Notes: generated by a model from the sequence alone, not told the origin. A DNA stretch of 64,000 bases from CALHVX01 sp039198065 (GCA_039198065.1 JBCCTU010000003.1:372001-436000); one strand, 5' to 3'. Counted from the first letter of the stretch, positions 43,645 through 52,173 are shown. A program made the numbers and translations.

Positions 43645-44184
43645 CTACCGGCGTAGCGGCTCCGTGCCATCCCAATCCTCGGCAGCGGCGGCAATGGCGG
43701 CGAATCGCGCCTCGATGTCCGCGCTCCAGGTAACGATCTCGAGCATGGCGCCGAGCAGCGGGCGCGTATCGAAATAGGCAAAGTGCAGGTCGCCGGCGCG
43801 GCCCGTATTGACCGCAGGATAGTTCAACGCTTCAAAGTACTGTCTGTCCGCAGCAAAGTCGTGGCTCCAGACGCACAGGTGATGGAAGCCGCTTTGTCCT
43901 GTCGGAAACACGTCCCGGTAGGCGCTCGGACTGGTGATCGGTTGGATCAGTTCGATCTGCACGGGGCCCGCTTGGGCGAGGGCTACGCGCATGGAGAGAT
44001 CCGCCGGTTTGCCGCGGTAGGTCACGTCTTGGAACGTACCCTCGGGGTAATCGGCAATGAAGAAGGGGCCAACCCCCAGGTCGCGAGCCCAGGCCGTGCA
44101 GGCTGCTTCCAGATCATCGACAACCCAGGCGTTCTGAAATACGGTTCGATCCGTTGGCTTGTCGAGCGGTTTAGGGGCTTGCAT
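43645..44184 (-). CDS. VOC-family protein, divergent pair member
   Basis: 179 residues with two parts of a glyoxalase-like fold: VFQNAWVVDDLEAACTAWA at the start, QIELIQPI, FHHLCVWSHDF with a metal-ligand His, and the ending LEIV followed by DWDGTEPLRR. This layout resembles methylmalonyl-CoA epimerase/glyoxalase-like proteins but the substrate cannot be told. GAGGAG lies upstream of the ATG at 44184. It stands back to back with a second VOC gene having the same QPI and DGTxPxRR signatures, suggesting an old duplication. Confidence 0.75.
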   Translation of the reverse strand: MQAPKPLDKPTDRTVFQNAWVVDDLEAACTAWARDLGVGPFFIADYPEGTFQDVTYRGKPADLSMRVALAQAGPVQIELIQPITSPSAYRDVFPTGQSGFHHLCVWSHDFAADRQYFEALNYPAVNTGRAGDLHFAYFDTRPLLGAMLEIVTWSADIEARFAAIAAAAEDWDGTEPLRR

Positions 44185-44278
44185 GGGTACGGGGTCTCCT
44201 CGGTGAGAAAGCGCTGCGCCGCGCAGGGCGATCACCACGGACATACACTCTTAGGCGTTCCAGCGGCGGATTACAACC

Positions 44279-44809
44279 GTGCTCAATAATCCTGTGGTAC
44301 AGCTCGCCTACGTGGTTGCTAGTGCCGAGGTGGCGGCCGAGCGTTGGTCTCGGGCGTACGGATGCGGACCGTTTTTCCTGCTTGAAGACATTGAGCTTGC
44401 CTGGGGCGAGGTGCGTGACCAACCGAGCCTGTTTCAGCATACGTCCGCGTACGGCCAGTGGGGGTCAATTATGATCGAGCTGGTGCAACCGATCGGTACC
44501 AGGCCATCACCGTTTCTCGATCCCGTGTTCGGTGTGCCGCCAGACACCGCGGCTCGGGTCCACCACGTGGCGCAGATGGTGGTTTCGTTGCCGGCGGTTT
44601 ATGAGTACTGCACAGAACAGGGTATAGCCATCGCGTCGCGAGCCGAGACCTCGACCGGCACGGAGTTCGCGTTCGTGGACACACACGCCGACCTCGGCCA
44701 TTTCATCGAGGTGTATGAGCGGAGCGAGACGCTCCTCGGGTTTTATGAGCGGGTTCGGGCAGCACGCGATGGCTGGGACGGGACGAACCCCGTCCGACGA
44801 CTCGGCTAA
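44279..44809 (+). CDS. VOC-family protein, divergent pair member
   Basis: 176 residues. VQLAYVVASAEVAAERW, IMIELVQPIGT, VHHVAQMV (metal His) and GHFIEVYE outline a glyoxalase fold. Its tail RDGWDGTNPVRRL matches the paralogue in the opposite direction (DWDGTEPLRR), so the two seem to be duplicated copies. Start is GTG at 44279, in a 94-base divergent gap. Function unknown; epimerase or dioxygenase-like activity on a CoA ester is conceivable but not shown. Confidence 0.73.
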   Translation: MLNNPVVQLAYVVASAEVAAERWSRAYGCGPFFLLEDIELAWGEVRDQPSLFQHTSAYGQWGSIMIELVQPIGTRPSPFLDPVFGVPPDTAARVHHVAQMVVSLPAVYEYCTEQGIAIASRAETSTGTEFAFVDTHADLGHFIEVYERSETLLGFYERVRAARDGWDGTNPVRRLG

Positions 44810-44824
44810 GGCGGGAGGCGCGGG

Positions 44825-46732
44825 TCAGTCGCGCAACGTATCCGCCGAGTTAGCCCACAGATAATTATTCGCCCACAGGTAGTTGTTGGCCCAGAGGTAG
44901 CTGTTGGCCCACAGATAGCTGTTGGCCCAGAGGTAGCTGTTCGCCCACAGGTAGCTGTTGCTCTGCATGTCCACGGGTCCTGCAGCCGCTCCGGCCCAGA
45001 CCTGACCCGTCACATCGACCCACCAGCTGCCGAGCGTAGCGTTCTTAGACCACTGACTGCCTTGCGCCCAGATGCGCTGTGGTGCGAACTGCCAATGGTT
45101 CCACAGCTCCCGAGTGTCCTTCAGGTTAAGCGTGTTGTAGTGGCCGTCGTGCTGGAACCAGGGCGACAGGGGCGCCCAGCTTGCCCGCAGCGTGTTGTTC
45201 AGGGCTGCGCGTACGTTCAACAGACCGGCGCCGACCTCCGTTGGGTCCTGATTGATTTTGCGGGTGGTACGCATGAGGCGCACCTTGATGTCGTTCGGGT
45301 TGAGCGACGGGTCTTTGGAGATCATGAGTGCAGCCGTGCCGGAGACCATGGCCGCCGCCATACTGGTTCCGGACAGCTCCATGTACTTGCCTTTGCAGAG
45401 GTCGTCGCAAACCAGCCCACGATTACCCACGCGGGACTTAAGGAAACCCCCAGACCGTGCCGGCGCGATGAACCGATTTCCCGGGGCAACCAGGTCCGGC
45501 TTCAGCACCAGATCGTAGGCCGTGGGACCCTTCGATGAATAGCTGGCTAAGAAGTCGTCGGCAAAGTTGCGTGCGGTACCGTTGTTCGAAAGCGAACCCA
45601 CGGTGATGATCTTCTGTGCGTTCCCCGGACTGGTAATGGTCAGATCACCGAGCTTGCCCGCGTTGCCGGCAGAGGCGACTACGACGACACCGCTGTCCCA
45701 GAGCCGGTTAACGGCGTTGACGAGTGGGTCCATGAACTGACTGTCCGTGACGATCTTGCCAATGGACATATTGGCGACGCGGATGTTGCGTGCGGCGGCG
45801 TTGGCGACGAGCCAATCCAGAGCTCGAATGACGGACGATACCGTTCCCACACCGTTGCCATTCAGGACCTTGAGGTCATAGATGCGAGCACCGGGCGCTA
45901 CGCCGCGGTACTTGCCCCCGGACGCCGCACCGGTACCGCCGATGGTGCCGGCGATGTGCGTGCCGTGGCCGTAGTTGTCCCAGGTGGAAAAGTGCTTGCG
46001 CTCGCAGCCCGCGGACTTCTGGCAGTTCCACTTTTCAGCGATGGTCAGATCCGGATGGTTGTCGACACCAGAATCGATGACGGCGATGCCCACGTCGCTG
46101 CGGGGAGCGACCCAGCCGGTGGTACCCGGTGCCGGAGCATCGGCGGTCAGTACGTCAAGATCGGAGGACGCGGTGACTTCGGCGTCGAGATCCACGATCG
46201 AAACCGCTGCTTCGCTCGCGACGTCCAGCAGCGTGTTTGCCGGTGCGCGAATGGCGAGCACTGGGAGGTGCTCATACTCCGTCACGATTTCAGCACCCAG
46301 TGCGACCAGCCGGTCGAGCTCGTTAGCCTGCGTGCTGTTTTGATAGGCGATGAGCACGTCGACGAGCTCATCGGAGCCTGCATCGTAGGCGGCTCGAACC
46401 GCGTTGGACATGCGGGCCCGCGCCCGCGCCTGTGCCGAACCTTCGGCCTGTGCCTGTTCGATGGTGAGCTGGCGGGGATTGATCGGCTGGGCATTACGCA
46501 CGATCGTCGCACCGGCAAGCCCCGCGTCCATCGGAACGCCTGCAGTGGCGTTGGTTGCGTTGCTTTCTGTTGCCGTTGAATCGGTGCCGACCGCCGCATC
46601 GATCGCGGGCCGTGAGCGCTCGATCGATCCATGCACTCCGTTCGAGCGAGTTGCATCCTCTTGAACGAAGGTGGTCATGTAGGCCCCGGTGAAGCCAAGG
46701 GCTAGGGCGGCGGTGATCGCTTTGTACTTCAT
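44825..46732 (-). CDS. Subtilisin-like (S8) protease with C-terminal hexapeptide repeats
   Basis: 635 residues. Signal peptide at residues 1-22 (AITAALALGFTGAYMTTF). A propeptide-like region follows (about 85-200, including ELVDVLIAYQ and VLAIRAPANTLLDV of inhibitor I9 type). The catalytic triad is Asp220 (AVIDSGVD), His256 (GHGTHIAG) and Ser457 (SGTSMAAAM), with Asn in SAGNAG as oxyanion residue. After the protease domain, about residues 540-590 are Trp-rich, then six consecutive hexapeptides of NSYLWA/NNYLWA type (592-627) close the protein. Secreted or surface-exposed. The repeats could mediate surface attachment or an outer-membrane interaction (inference). Confidence 0.88.
   Translation of the reverse strand: MKYKAITAALALGFTGAYMTTFVQEDATRSNGVHGSIERSRPAIDAAVGTDSTATESNATNATAGVPMDAGLAGATIVRNAQPINPRQLTIEQAQAEGSAQARARARMSNAVRAAYDAGSDELVDVLIAYQNSTQANELDRLVALGAEIVTEYEHLPVLAIRAPANTLLDVASEAAVSIVDLDAEVTASSDLDVLTADAPAPGTTGWVAPRSDVGIAVIDSGVDNHPDLTIAEKWNCQKSAGCERKHFSTWDNYGHGTHIAGTIGGTGAASGGKYRGVAPGARIYDLKVLNGNGVGTVSSVIRALDWLVANAAARNIRVANMSIGKIVTDSQFMDPLVNAVNRLWDSGVVVVASAGNAGKLGDLTITSPGNAQKIITVGSLSNNGTARNFADDFLASYSSKGPTAYDLVLKPDLVAPGNRFIAPARSGGFLKSRVGNRGLVCDDLCKGKYMELSGTSMAAAMVSGTAALMISKDPSLNPNDIKVRLMRTTRKINQDPTEVGAGLLNVRAALNNTLRASWAPLSPWFQHDGHYNTLNLKDTRELWNHWQFAPQRIWAQGSQWSKNATLGSWWVDVTGQVWAGAAAGPVDMQSNSYLWANSYLWANSYLWANSYLWANNYLWANNYLWANSADTLRD
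44852..44959 (-). repeat. Six 18-base tandem repeats inside the S8 protease gene
   Basis: Six in-frame units of 18 bases encode the hexapeptides N-S/N-Y-L-W-A. The units differ mainly at third codon positions (for example AGATAG against AGGTAG on the plus strand) and at one Ser-to-Asn change in the last two copies. This suggests expansion followed by selection on the protein. Confidence 0.85.
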
Positions 46733-47043
46733 GAGTAGCGCTGCTTCTCAGTTTTCGTCTGTCGGGATGGTGCAACCGGGAGACCAGGTCGTTCCGTAAG
46801 ACGTAAGGGAGAGGTAAGGCTAGATAAATCAATGATTTAGAAGGAATCACGGGCTGTCGGTGGCCACATTCGGTAGCTACAATCCCTTACACGGTCCGGT
46901 GCGGAAAAAACCGGTGGTGCTGGCACCGAAAAGCTGAGGGTCAACGCCGCAATTTCGCCGCTCTTGGATCCCAGGGAAACGCAGCAGCCGTCGGCCGCGC
47001 TCGCTCGCTGCGTTAGGCTGTTAGTGCATCCTGTGGAGGGGTT
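46733..47043. other. Intergenic region between protease and aldo/keto reductase genes
   Basis: About 311 bases in a divergent arrangement, so it should contain both promoters. A short AT-rich stretch GATAAATCAATGATTTAG near 46823-46840 includes the palindrome AAATCAATGATTT, a possible regulator-binding site. GGAGG at 47035 serves the aldo/keto reductase. I see no gene here. Confidence 0.45.
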
Positions 47044-48012
47044 ATGGACTATCGACGGCTTGGCAACAGCGGACTTGACGTGTCGCGGATCTGCCTTGGA
47101 TGTATGAACTTCGGTGCGCCCACTCCCGGCGTCCACGAGTGGAGCCTTGATGAGGCCGCGGCGCGACCGATCTTTGAGCGGGCGCTCGAGCTTGGCATCA
47201 ACTTCTTCGATACCGCCAACGTGTATTCCCTTGGTACCAGTGAAGAAGTAACGGGCAAGCTCCTTAAAGAACTGGCTCAGCGCGATGAGATTGTCATCGC
47301 AACCAAGCTTTACTTTCCCCTGCGCGGAGGGCGCAACGCGCGCGGACTGTCACGAAAATCCATCCTGACAGAGGTGGAGCACAGCCTTCGGCGACTCGGC
47401 ACAGACTACATCGATCTTTATCAGATACATCGCTGGGACGACCACACGCCGATCGAAGAAACCCTGAGAGCCTTAGACGACCTGGTGCGCTGCGGAAAGG
47501 TTCGCTACTTCGGCGCATCGTCCATGTGGGCCTGGCAGTTCAGCAAGGCGCTGTATACGAGTCGGCTGAATGGCTGGGATCGGTTTGTTTCCATGCAGAA
47601 TCAGTACAGCCTCCTGCAGCGCGAAGAGGAACGCGAAATGCTCCCGCTATGCGCAGACCAGGGCATCGGCGTTATTCCCTGGAGTCCGCTGGCTCGCGGG
47701 CTGTTGACTCGAGACTGGTCCGAGCAAACCGAGCGGTCTAAGTCTGATCGGCTCATTGCGGCGCGCTTTGAGCAACGTCGAGACGAAGTCATCGTCAAGG
47801 GCGTGGCTCGCCTGGCTCGTAACCTCGACGTGCCCCGAGCTCAGGTCGCGTTGGCATGGGTGTTGGCTAACCCGGTCGTCACCGCGCCGATCATCGGCGC
47901 AAGTAAAATAAGCCATGTAGAAGACGCCGTAGCCGCGCTCGACGTGACGCTTGATGACGCGGCGATGCAGGCGCTGGAAGCACCGTACACGCCGCGATCC
48001 TCAAGCTTCTAG
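47044..48012 (+). CDS. Aldo/keto reductase
   Basis: 322 residues with the TIM-barrel signatures: RRLGNSGLDVSRICLGCMNFG, INFFDTANVYSLGTSEE (catalytic Asp and Tyr), the Lys in VIATKLYFP, and the His in YQIHRWDDHTPIEE. The C-terminal NADPH-binding segment is IIGASKISHVEDAVAAL. It belongs to the YajO/YdjG-like group that reduces various aldehydes and ketones. Well-spaced GGAGG before the ATG. It stands alone, convergent with a small secreted protein. Confidence 0.88.
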   Translation: MDYRRLGNSGLDVSRICLGCMNFGAPTPGVHEWSLDEAAARPIFERALELGINFFDTANVYSLGTSEEVTGKLLKELAQRDEIVIATKLYFPLRGGRNARGLSRKSILTEVEHSLRRLGTDYIDLYQIHRWDDHTPIEETLRALDDLVRCGKVRYFGASSMWAWQFSKALYTSRLNGWDRFVSMQNQYSLLQREEEREMLPLCADQGIGVIPWSPLARGLLTRDWSEQTERSKSDRLIAARFEQRRDEVIVKGVARLARNLDVPRAQVALAWVLANPVVTAPIIGASKISHVEDAVAALDVTLDDAAMQALEAPYTPRSSSF

Positions 48013-48024
48013 CAGGCCGTGGTG

Positions 48025-48321
48025 CTAGCGACGGCTGGTAAACAGGATCTCACCGTCGTCCATGGCAACGCAGCTCACGCGCTTGCCTGCGCCGACGTTG
48101 ACTGACACCGCATACCCTTTCTTGCGGCCGAGAGATTTACGTTTCAGCTTGGTCCCAACCTCGGCCCCGTTGTAGCGCGCGGACGCCTCAGCGGTACAGC
48201 TGGCGAGGGCCCGCTCCTTGCGGCTGGCTACGGTCTCGGTGTCGTTGGCCAGCGCGGGTCCGGCAAGGCCAGCCAGGGTGAGGGCGGCCGCGGTTTTGAA
48301 GGTGATTGTTCTCAGTCTCAT
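48025..48321 (-). CDS. Small secreted basic protein, unrecognised
   Basis: 98 residues with a signal peptide (TAAALTLAGLAGPALA, cleavage near residue 26) and a short basic mature part with two cysteines (SCTAEA and RVSCVAM) that may form a disulfide. It includes KLKRKSLGRKKGYAVSVN. No family recognised. GGAG precedes the ATG by eight bases. It lies divergent from the TetR-type gene across a region with a conspicuous inverted repeat. Confidence 0.6.
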   Translation of the reverse strand: MRLRTITFKTAAALTLAGLAGPALANDTETVASRKERALASCTAEASARYNGAEVGTKLKRKSLGRKKGYAVSVNVGAGKRVSCVAMDDGEILFTSRR

Positions 48322-48346
48322 GCGATTCTCCGAATTCAGGTCAATG

Positions 48347-48380
48347 CATGAGCGTTTCTTAATATGAATGAACGCTCATG
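48347..48380. promoter_or_regulatory. Inverted repeat between small secreted protein and TetR genes
   Basis: CATGAGCGTT and AACGCTCATG are perfect 10-base inverted arms separated by 14 AT-rich bases, 26-59 bases upstream of the small secreted protein start. The right arm also carries TGAACGCTCA, a TGA-N4-TCA layout. It could be an operator for the nearby TetR-family protein or a stem-loop at the start of the small protein's transcript. Confidence 0.5.
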
Positions 48381-48547
48381 TTTCTAGTGTCCGGAACTCC
48401 GAAGAACAGTTCTACTCGCCTCTTTTCGAACTTAACCTTTTGTATTTAATGGATAATATTTCTATTTAAAAATTTGCTCAGATTATTGAGTATAGTTTCA
48501 CGCGGTAGTAGAGCTATCAACCAGTCGAGGGACTAAGGGTTGGATCG

Positions 48548-49171
48548 GTGACGGCACGGCGCAGGCCAAAGCAAAGTCGGGCGCAGATGACCGTCGACGC
48601 CATTCTCGACGCGGTGAGCCGTGTTATTGGTGAAGAGGGTGCGGACGCGGTGACGACCAATCGGGTCGCTGCGGCGGCGGGTGTAAGCATCGGTACGCTG
48701 TATCAGTACTTCGCAAACAAGCAGGAGATCTTTAATGCCCTGCACGAGCGTAACTTTGAGCGCCGCGTCATGGAGATACGATGGGTTATTCAGAGCACCG
48801 AAGAGCAGTCTCTGGCTCGCTTCCTTGCGACAGTCGTTGACGCGATCATCGCGGTGCGGCTTGAAGACCCGGAGCTGAATCGACTGCTCGACGCCACCAT
48901 CCCAAAGCGCTTGGATTTTCTGAACCGAACCCACCCGCTGTCCCGCGACTTTCATGCAGCGTTGGTGCGCCGACTGCCTGGCGCCGATGCCGTGGCTGTG
49001 GATCGAATCGCCTTCGTGCTGTCGCACATGATCGAGAGCATGGCGGCGGCTGCAGCGCTCTGGCGGCCATCGACGCTAACCCTAGACGCTGCTCGGGCGG
49101 CTACCGTTGATGCGCTGGATGCCGTGGTCAACCGGGCGCTCCGAGATCTTGTGCACAGGAGCCCGCGATGA
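48548..49171 (+). CDS. TetR-family transcriptional regulator
   Basis: 207 residues. N-terminal helix-turn-helix: AILDAVSRVIGEEGADAVTTNRVAAAAGVSIGTLYQYFANKQEIF, typical of TetR. The C-terminal ligand domain has helical sequence without a family motif (TETR_C-like). GTG start. Its stop overlaps the start of the enoyl-CoA hydratase gene (ATGA), so it probably controls its own transcript with that gene. An acyl-CoA ligand is a reasonable guess, as for FadR-like TetR regulators, but is not shown. Confidence 0.87.
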   Translation: MTARRRPKQSRAQMTVDAILDAVSRVIGEEGADAVTTNRVAAAAGVSIGTLYQYFANKQEIFNALHERNFERRVMEIRWVIQSTEEQSLARFLATVVDAIIAVRLEDPELNRLLDATIPKRLDFLNRTHPLSRDFHAALVRRLPGADAVAVDRIAFVLSHMIESMAAAAALWRPSTLTLDAARAATVDALDAVVNRALRDLVHRSPR

Positions 49172-49953
49172 GTAGCGAACCACAACTCGAGCCGCAGGCA
49201 TCGGCAGTTCGTACCCGGCAGGAGGCGGGGGTCTTCCGCATACACATCGATCGAGCCGAAAAGCACAATGCGTTGCGAACGGCGGACCTGAATGCCCTTG
49301 CTCGGTGTCTCGCTGTCGTTGCGCAGGATGAGGATATTCGTTTGGTGGTCCTGAGCAGCGCCGGCAACCGGACCTTTTGTGCTGGTGCCGATCTTTCTGA
49401 CGTGGACGCCGCCACGCTGCCGGCGGATCTGTTTCAGCAGGTCACCAACGAACTGGCGAATCTGCCCATGCCGACGCTCGCCGTGATTCAGGGGAACGTG
49501 ATCGGGGGTGGTGTCGATTTGGCGCTGGCCTGCGATTTTCGCCTGGGCGTCCTACCGTGCCGGCTCCAGATCCCTGCGGTGCAGTTCGGGCTCTGTTATC
49601 CCCCGGATGGCATCGCAAGGATTACCCATCGCCTGGGCCGACGCGCGGCGCAGCGCTTGCTCGTGTTAGGCGAACCTCTTGCCGATGATGCGCTCGCAAC
49701 GTCGGAGTTCTTTGATGAAGTCGTCGAGCCGGCTTCCCTGGAAGTCGCCGCGGACCGATGGATCGCGACCTTCCTCGCGGGCGCGCCGCTTGCTCAGCGG
49801 GCGATGAAGCGATTGATCGTCGACGCGGAGTCACACCGTGTCGATGCCACCGAGGCCCGCGCCTGGGTGCGCCGTTGCGCCGACTCGGAAGACCTAAGGG
49901 AAGGCCTTGCGGCCAGGCGGGAGAAACGACGTCCACGCTTTACCGGGCGCTGA
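49168..49953 (+). CDS. Enoyl-CoA hydratase/isomerase family protein
   Basis: 261 residues of the crotonase superfamily: HNALRTADLNAL, the oxyanion loops FCAGADLSDV and IQGNVIGGGVDLALACDFRL. The Glu normally acting as acid/base in hydratases (in the AxxLGxPEv region) is not clear: here it reads IPAVQFGLCYPPDG, so a true hydratase role is uncertain. It may be an isomerase, hydrolase or other crotonase-fold enzyme. It is coupled to the TetR gene by a 4-base overlap. Confidence 0.8.
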   Translation: MSSEPQLEPQASAVRTRQEAGVFRIHIDRAEKHNALRTADLNALARCLAVVAQDEDIRLVVLSSAGNRTFCAGADLSDVDAATLPADLFQQVTNELANLPMPTLAVIQGNVIGGGVDLALACDFRLGVLPCRLQIPAVQFGLCYPPDGIARITHRLGRRAAQRLLVLGEPLADDALATSEFFDEVVEPASLEVAADRWIATFLAGAPLAQRAMKRLIVDAESHRVDATEARAWVRRCADSEDLREGLAARREKRRPRFTGR

Positions 49954-50050
49954 GCGATTTGCCCTCCCAGAGCCTGCGGGTGCAGGCTATGCTCGCCCTG
50001 TACGCACGCAGAACACACGCACAACGCACGCTCAACATCGGGAGAACGGT

Positions 50051-50707
50051 ATGGGACACCGCTTGAAACAACCGCACTTGGACGCGCCCCAGCTTCGGCT
50101 CTTTGGGTGGGTCTCAGCCGTCGTCGTTAGCACTGCTACGCTCCTTGGCTGTGGGGCCGAGCCGTCGTCCACGACCGACGCGAGCGCGGTGACACCGGTT
50201 GCCGGGGTAATCGCCGCTTCTGCTGAGGAATCGGATGCACGGCTGGGAACGGTCGCACCGGACTTCGAGTTGCCGGGATCGGACGGTGCGATGCATCGAC
50301 TGGCCGACTACCGCGGTCAGCACGTGGTGTTGGCGTTCTTTCCCAAGGCCTTTACCGGGGGATGAACGCTTCAGTGTAAGGCGCTGCGTGACAGTGACCA
50401 GGAAATCAAGCGGTTCCGCGTCAGCTACTTCATGGCCAGCACGGACAGCATTGAAGACAACACCGCGTTCGCGAAAAAGAACGCGGCGAGCTTTCCGATC
50501 CTGGCGGATCAGGACAAGACGGTAAGTGCCGCTTACGGGGTTCTTGGCGGCGGTGGTTACGCGTCTCGTGTCAACGTGTTCATCGACCCAGACGGCACGA
50601 TTGTTCGCGTTGACGCGTCGGTTAATCCGCGTACTGCCGGTGCCGACCTGGTAACCGCGCTTGAGAGTCTCGGTGTGCCGTTGGCTGATGGTGCCGAGGC
50701 GGGATAG
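50051..50707 (+). CDS. PrxQ/BCP-like peroxiredoxin lipoprotein, likely selenoprotein (in-frame TGA)
   Basis: A 218-residue reading frame interrupted by one in-frame TGA at 50363-50365 (codon 105), with no frame change on either side. A lipobox (ATLLGC, Cys34) marks an exported lipoprotein. The AhpC/TSA-type domain includes PDFELPGSDG and LAFFPKAFTGG. The TGA then falls exactly where the peroxidatic Cys of the PxxxTxxC motif should be, followed by TLQC (a possible resolving Cys109) and ALRDSDQEI, as in BCP/PrxQ. Homology continues afterwards (YFMASTDS, FPILADQDKTV, NVFIDPDGTIVRVD). Reading the TGA as selenocysteine restores a full peroxiredoxin. A nonsense mutation or sequencing error is the alternative. 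GGAG precedes the ATG. Confidence 0.75.
50383..50425 (+). promoter_or_regulatory. Candidate bacterial SECIS-like hairpin after the in-frame TGA
   Basis: By hand folding, GCTG/CAGC, CGTG/CGCG and GACC/GGTT form three stacked stem parts with an internal loop and one bulge. The 12-base apical loop (50400-50411) starts about 34 bases after the TGA and has G at its second and third positions. This is within the distance and loop features I recall for bacterial SECIS elements. Not computed, so only suggestive. A smaller alternative hairpin (CAGTG/CGCTG at 50372-50386) lies closer to the TGA. Confidence 0.4.
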
Positions 50708-50716
50708 CTGAACCGA

Positions 50717-51970
50717 TTAAGCCTTAAGGCTGTAGCGAATCGGTATCTCTCTAAGTCCCCGGAGCAGGATGTTCGGCATGTATTCGAGCTCGTCGTCGGC
50801 GCATGCGAGTTCGATGGTTTCGAAGCGGTCCAGAATTTCTTCCCAGGACACGCACATTTCCAGGCGCGACAGGTGTTGGCCGATGCAGACATGAATGCCG
50901 AAGCCAAAGGCGATGTGACGTTTCGCGTTCGCTCGCGTTACATCGAAGGCCAAGGGTTCTTCGAACATGGTGTCGTCGTGGTTTGATGAGAAGTACTTGA
51001 GCAGCACCATACTGCCGGCAGGAATTGTGACACCGCCCAATTCGTAGTCGGTCTTCGCCACGCGCCACATGTTGGAGGTCGGCGACGCCAGCCGCAGGCT
51101 TTCTTCGACCATGTTTGGAATCAGGCTGCGGTCGGCTCGAACTTTTGTCAGTTGGTCGGGATACAGACACAGCTGCCGCATACACTCGGCCAGCGTCGCG
51201 GTCGTTGTCTCGTTGCCGGCGACAAGAAACTGGGTGCAGTACGACAGCTGCTCTTCGATGGTCAGCGGGCGATCATCGTAGCGGGCGTTGGACACTAACC
51301 CGAGGAGGTCTTCAACAGGCTTCCCGCGACGCGCGTCGAGGGCCTCTGCGAACCAGTCGTACTCCTCCTTCAGGCCCTTGTTTGCGGCGACCAGGGCGTC
51401 CGTGTCGGCAATCTGCGACAGCACGGTTACGTTGTCTTCCGTCCATTGAAACGCTTTGTCGATCATCTCCAGGGGCATACCGAGCACATGCATGATGACG
51501 GACAGCGGCAGCGGACGCGCAAAATCATCGATGAAATTCGACGCGTTCTTCTGGGTCATGTCGTCGAGCAGCGCGCGGGCGCGCGCGCGAATCCAGGGCT
51601 CGTAGCGGGCAAACTGATCCGCCGCAAAGAAGTCTTTTACGGCGTCGCGATACACCCGATGCTCGGGGTCGTCGATGGTGAGTAGGGTTCCGCGCCCCAG
51701 GTTGTAGTTGGATTCTTGGATCGCGCGCACCTCTGGGGGGACGGCGCGGACACTGCCGACGGCTTGCCCGAATTCATTCGAGAACACGTCCTTTGCCTTG
51801 TGTGCCTCGCGCACCAGCGCGTAGCTTGCGACAACAAATACACCCGACTGCGGGTCCTGGTACACGGGTGCGTCCTGGCGGAGTTGCGTGTCGAAGTGGT
51901 ATGGGCACTTCAGGACTTCCGGATCAAACAGCGACAGTTCTGCGAGCGAGCGCGAGTCTTCGGCAGCCAT
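50717..51970 (-). CDS. Cytochrome P450
   Basis: 417 residues, a soluble bacterial P450. The I-helix oxygen-binding AGNETTT is at 251-257, the ExxR pair is Glu290/Arg293 in EESLR, and the haem loop is FGFGIHVCIG with Cys362 as ligand. The fold region SNHDDTMFEEP is typical of class I enzymes like the CYP107/CYP125-type groups, but I cannot assign a subfamily. It needs a ferredoxin and reductase; none is adjacent. GGGGAG lies just before the ATG at 51970. The substrate is unknown. Confidence 0.9.
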   Translation of the reverse strand: MAAEDSRSLAELSLFDPEVLKCPYHFDTQLRQDAPVYQDPQSGVFVVASYALVREAHKAKDVFSNEFGQAVGSVRAVPPEVRAIQESNYNLGRGTLLTIDDPEHRVYRDAVKDFFAADQFARYEPWIRARARALLDDMTQKNASNFIDDFARPLPLSVIMHVLGMPLEMIDKAFQWTEDNVTVLSQIADTDALVAANKGLKEEYDWFAEALDARRGKPVEDLLGLVSNARYDDRPLTIEEQLSYCTQFLVAGNETTTATLAECMRQLCLYPDQLTKVRADRSLIPNMVEESLRLASPTSNMWRVAKTDYELGGVTIPAGSMVLLKYFSSNHDDTMFEEPLAFDVTRANAKRHIAFGFGIHVCIGQHLSRLEMCVSWEEILDRFETIELACADDELEYMPNILLRGLREIPIRYSLKA

Positions 51971-52173
51971 GATTCTCCCCCGAATCGAAGCATATTTAGA
52001 CAGACGCTGGAGTGTACCCGCTCTGGACGACAGGTAAACCGCCGAACTCGGCACCTGAGGACCGAGAACGAGCCGCTGCTGAGAGTAGGTCCCGCTATGC
52101 GGTGACGGGGTTCGCCGCAGCGCTTCGGATTTCCCGGATTTTCCAAGGGTCGCAGATTCGGCATCGTTGACGG

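Noticed and set aside
50366..50707. Peroxiredoxin as two separate genes or a frameshifted pseudogene
   Set aside because: Both parts are in the same frame with only one TGA at the active-site position, and homology is continuous. A frameshift is not needed; selenocysteine fits better.
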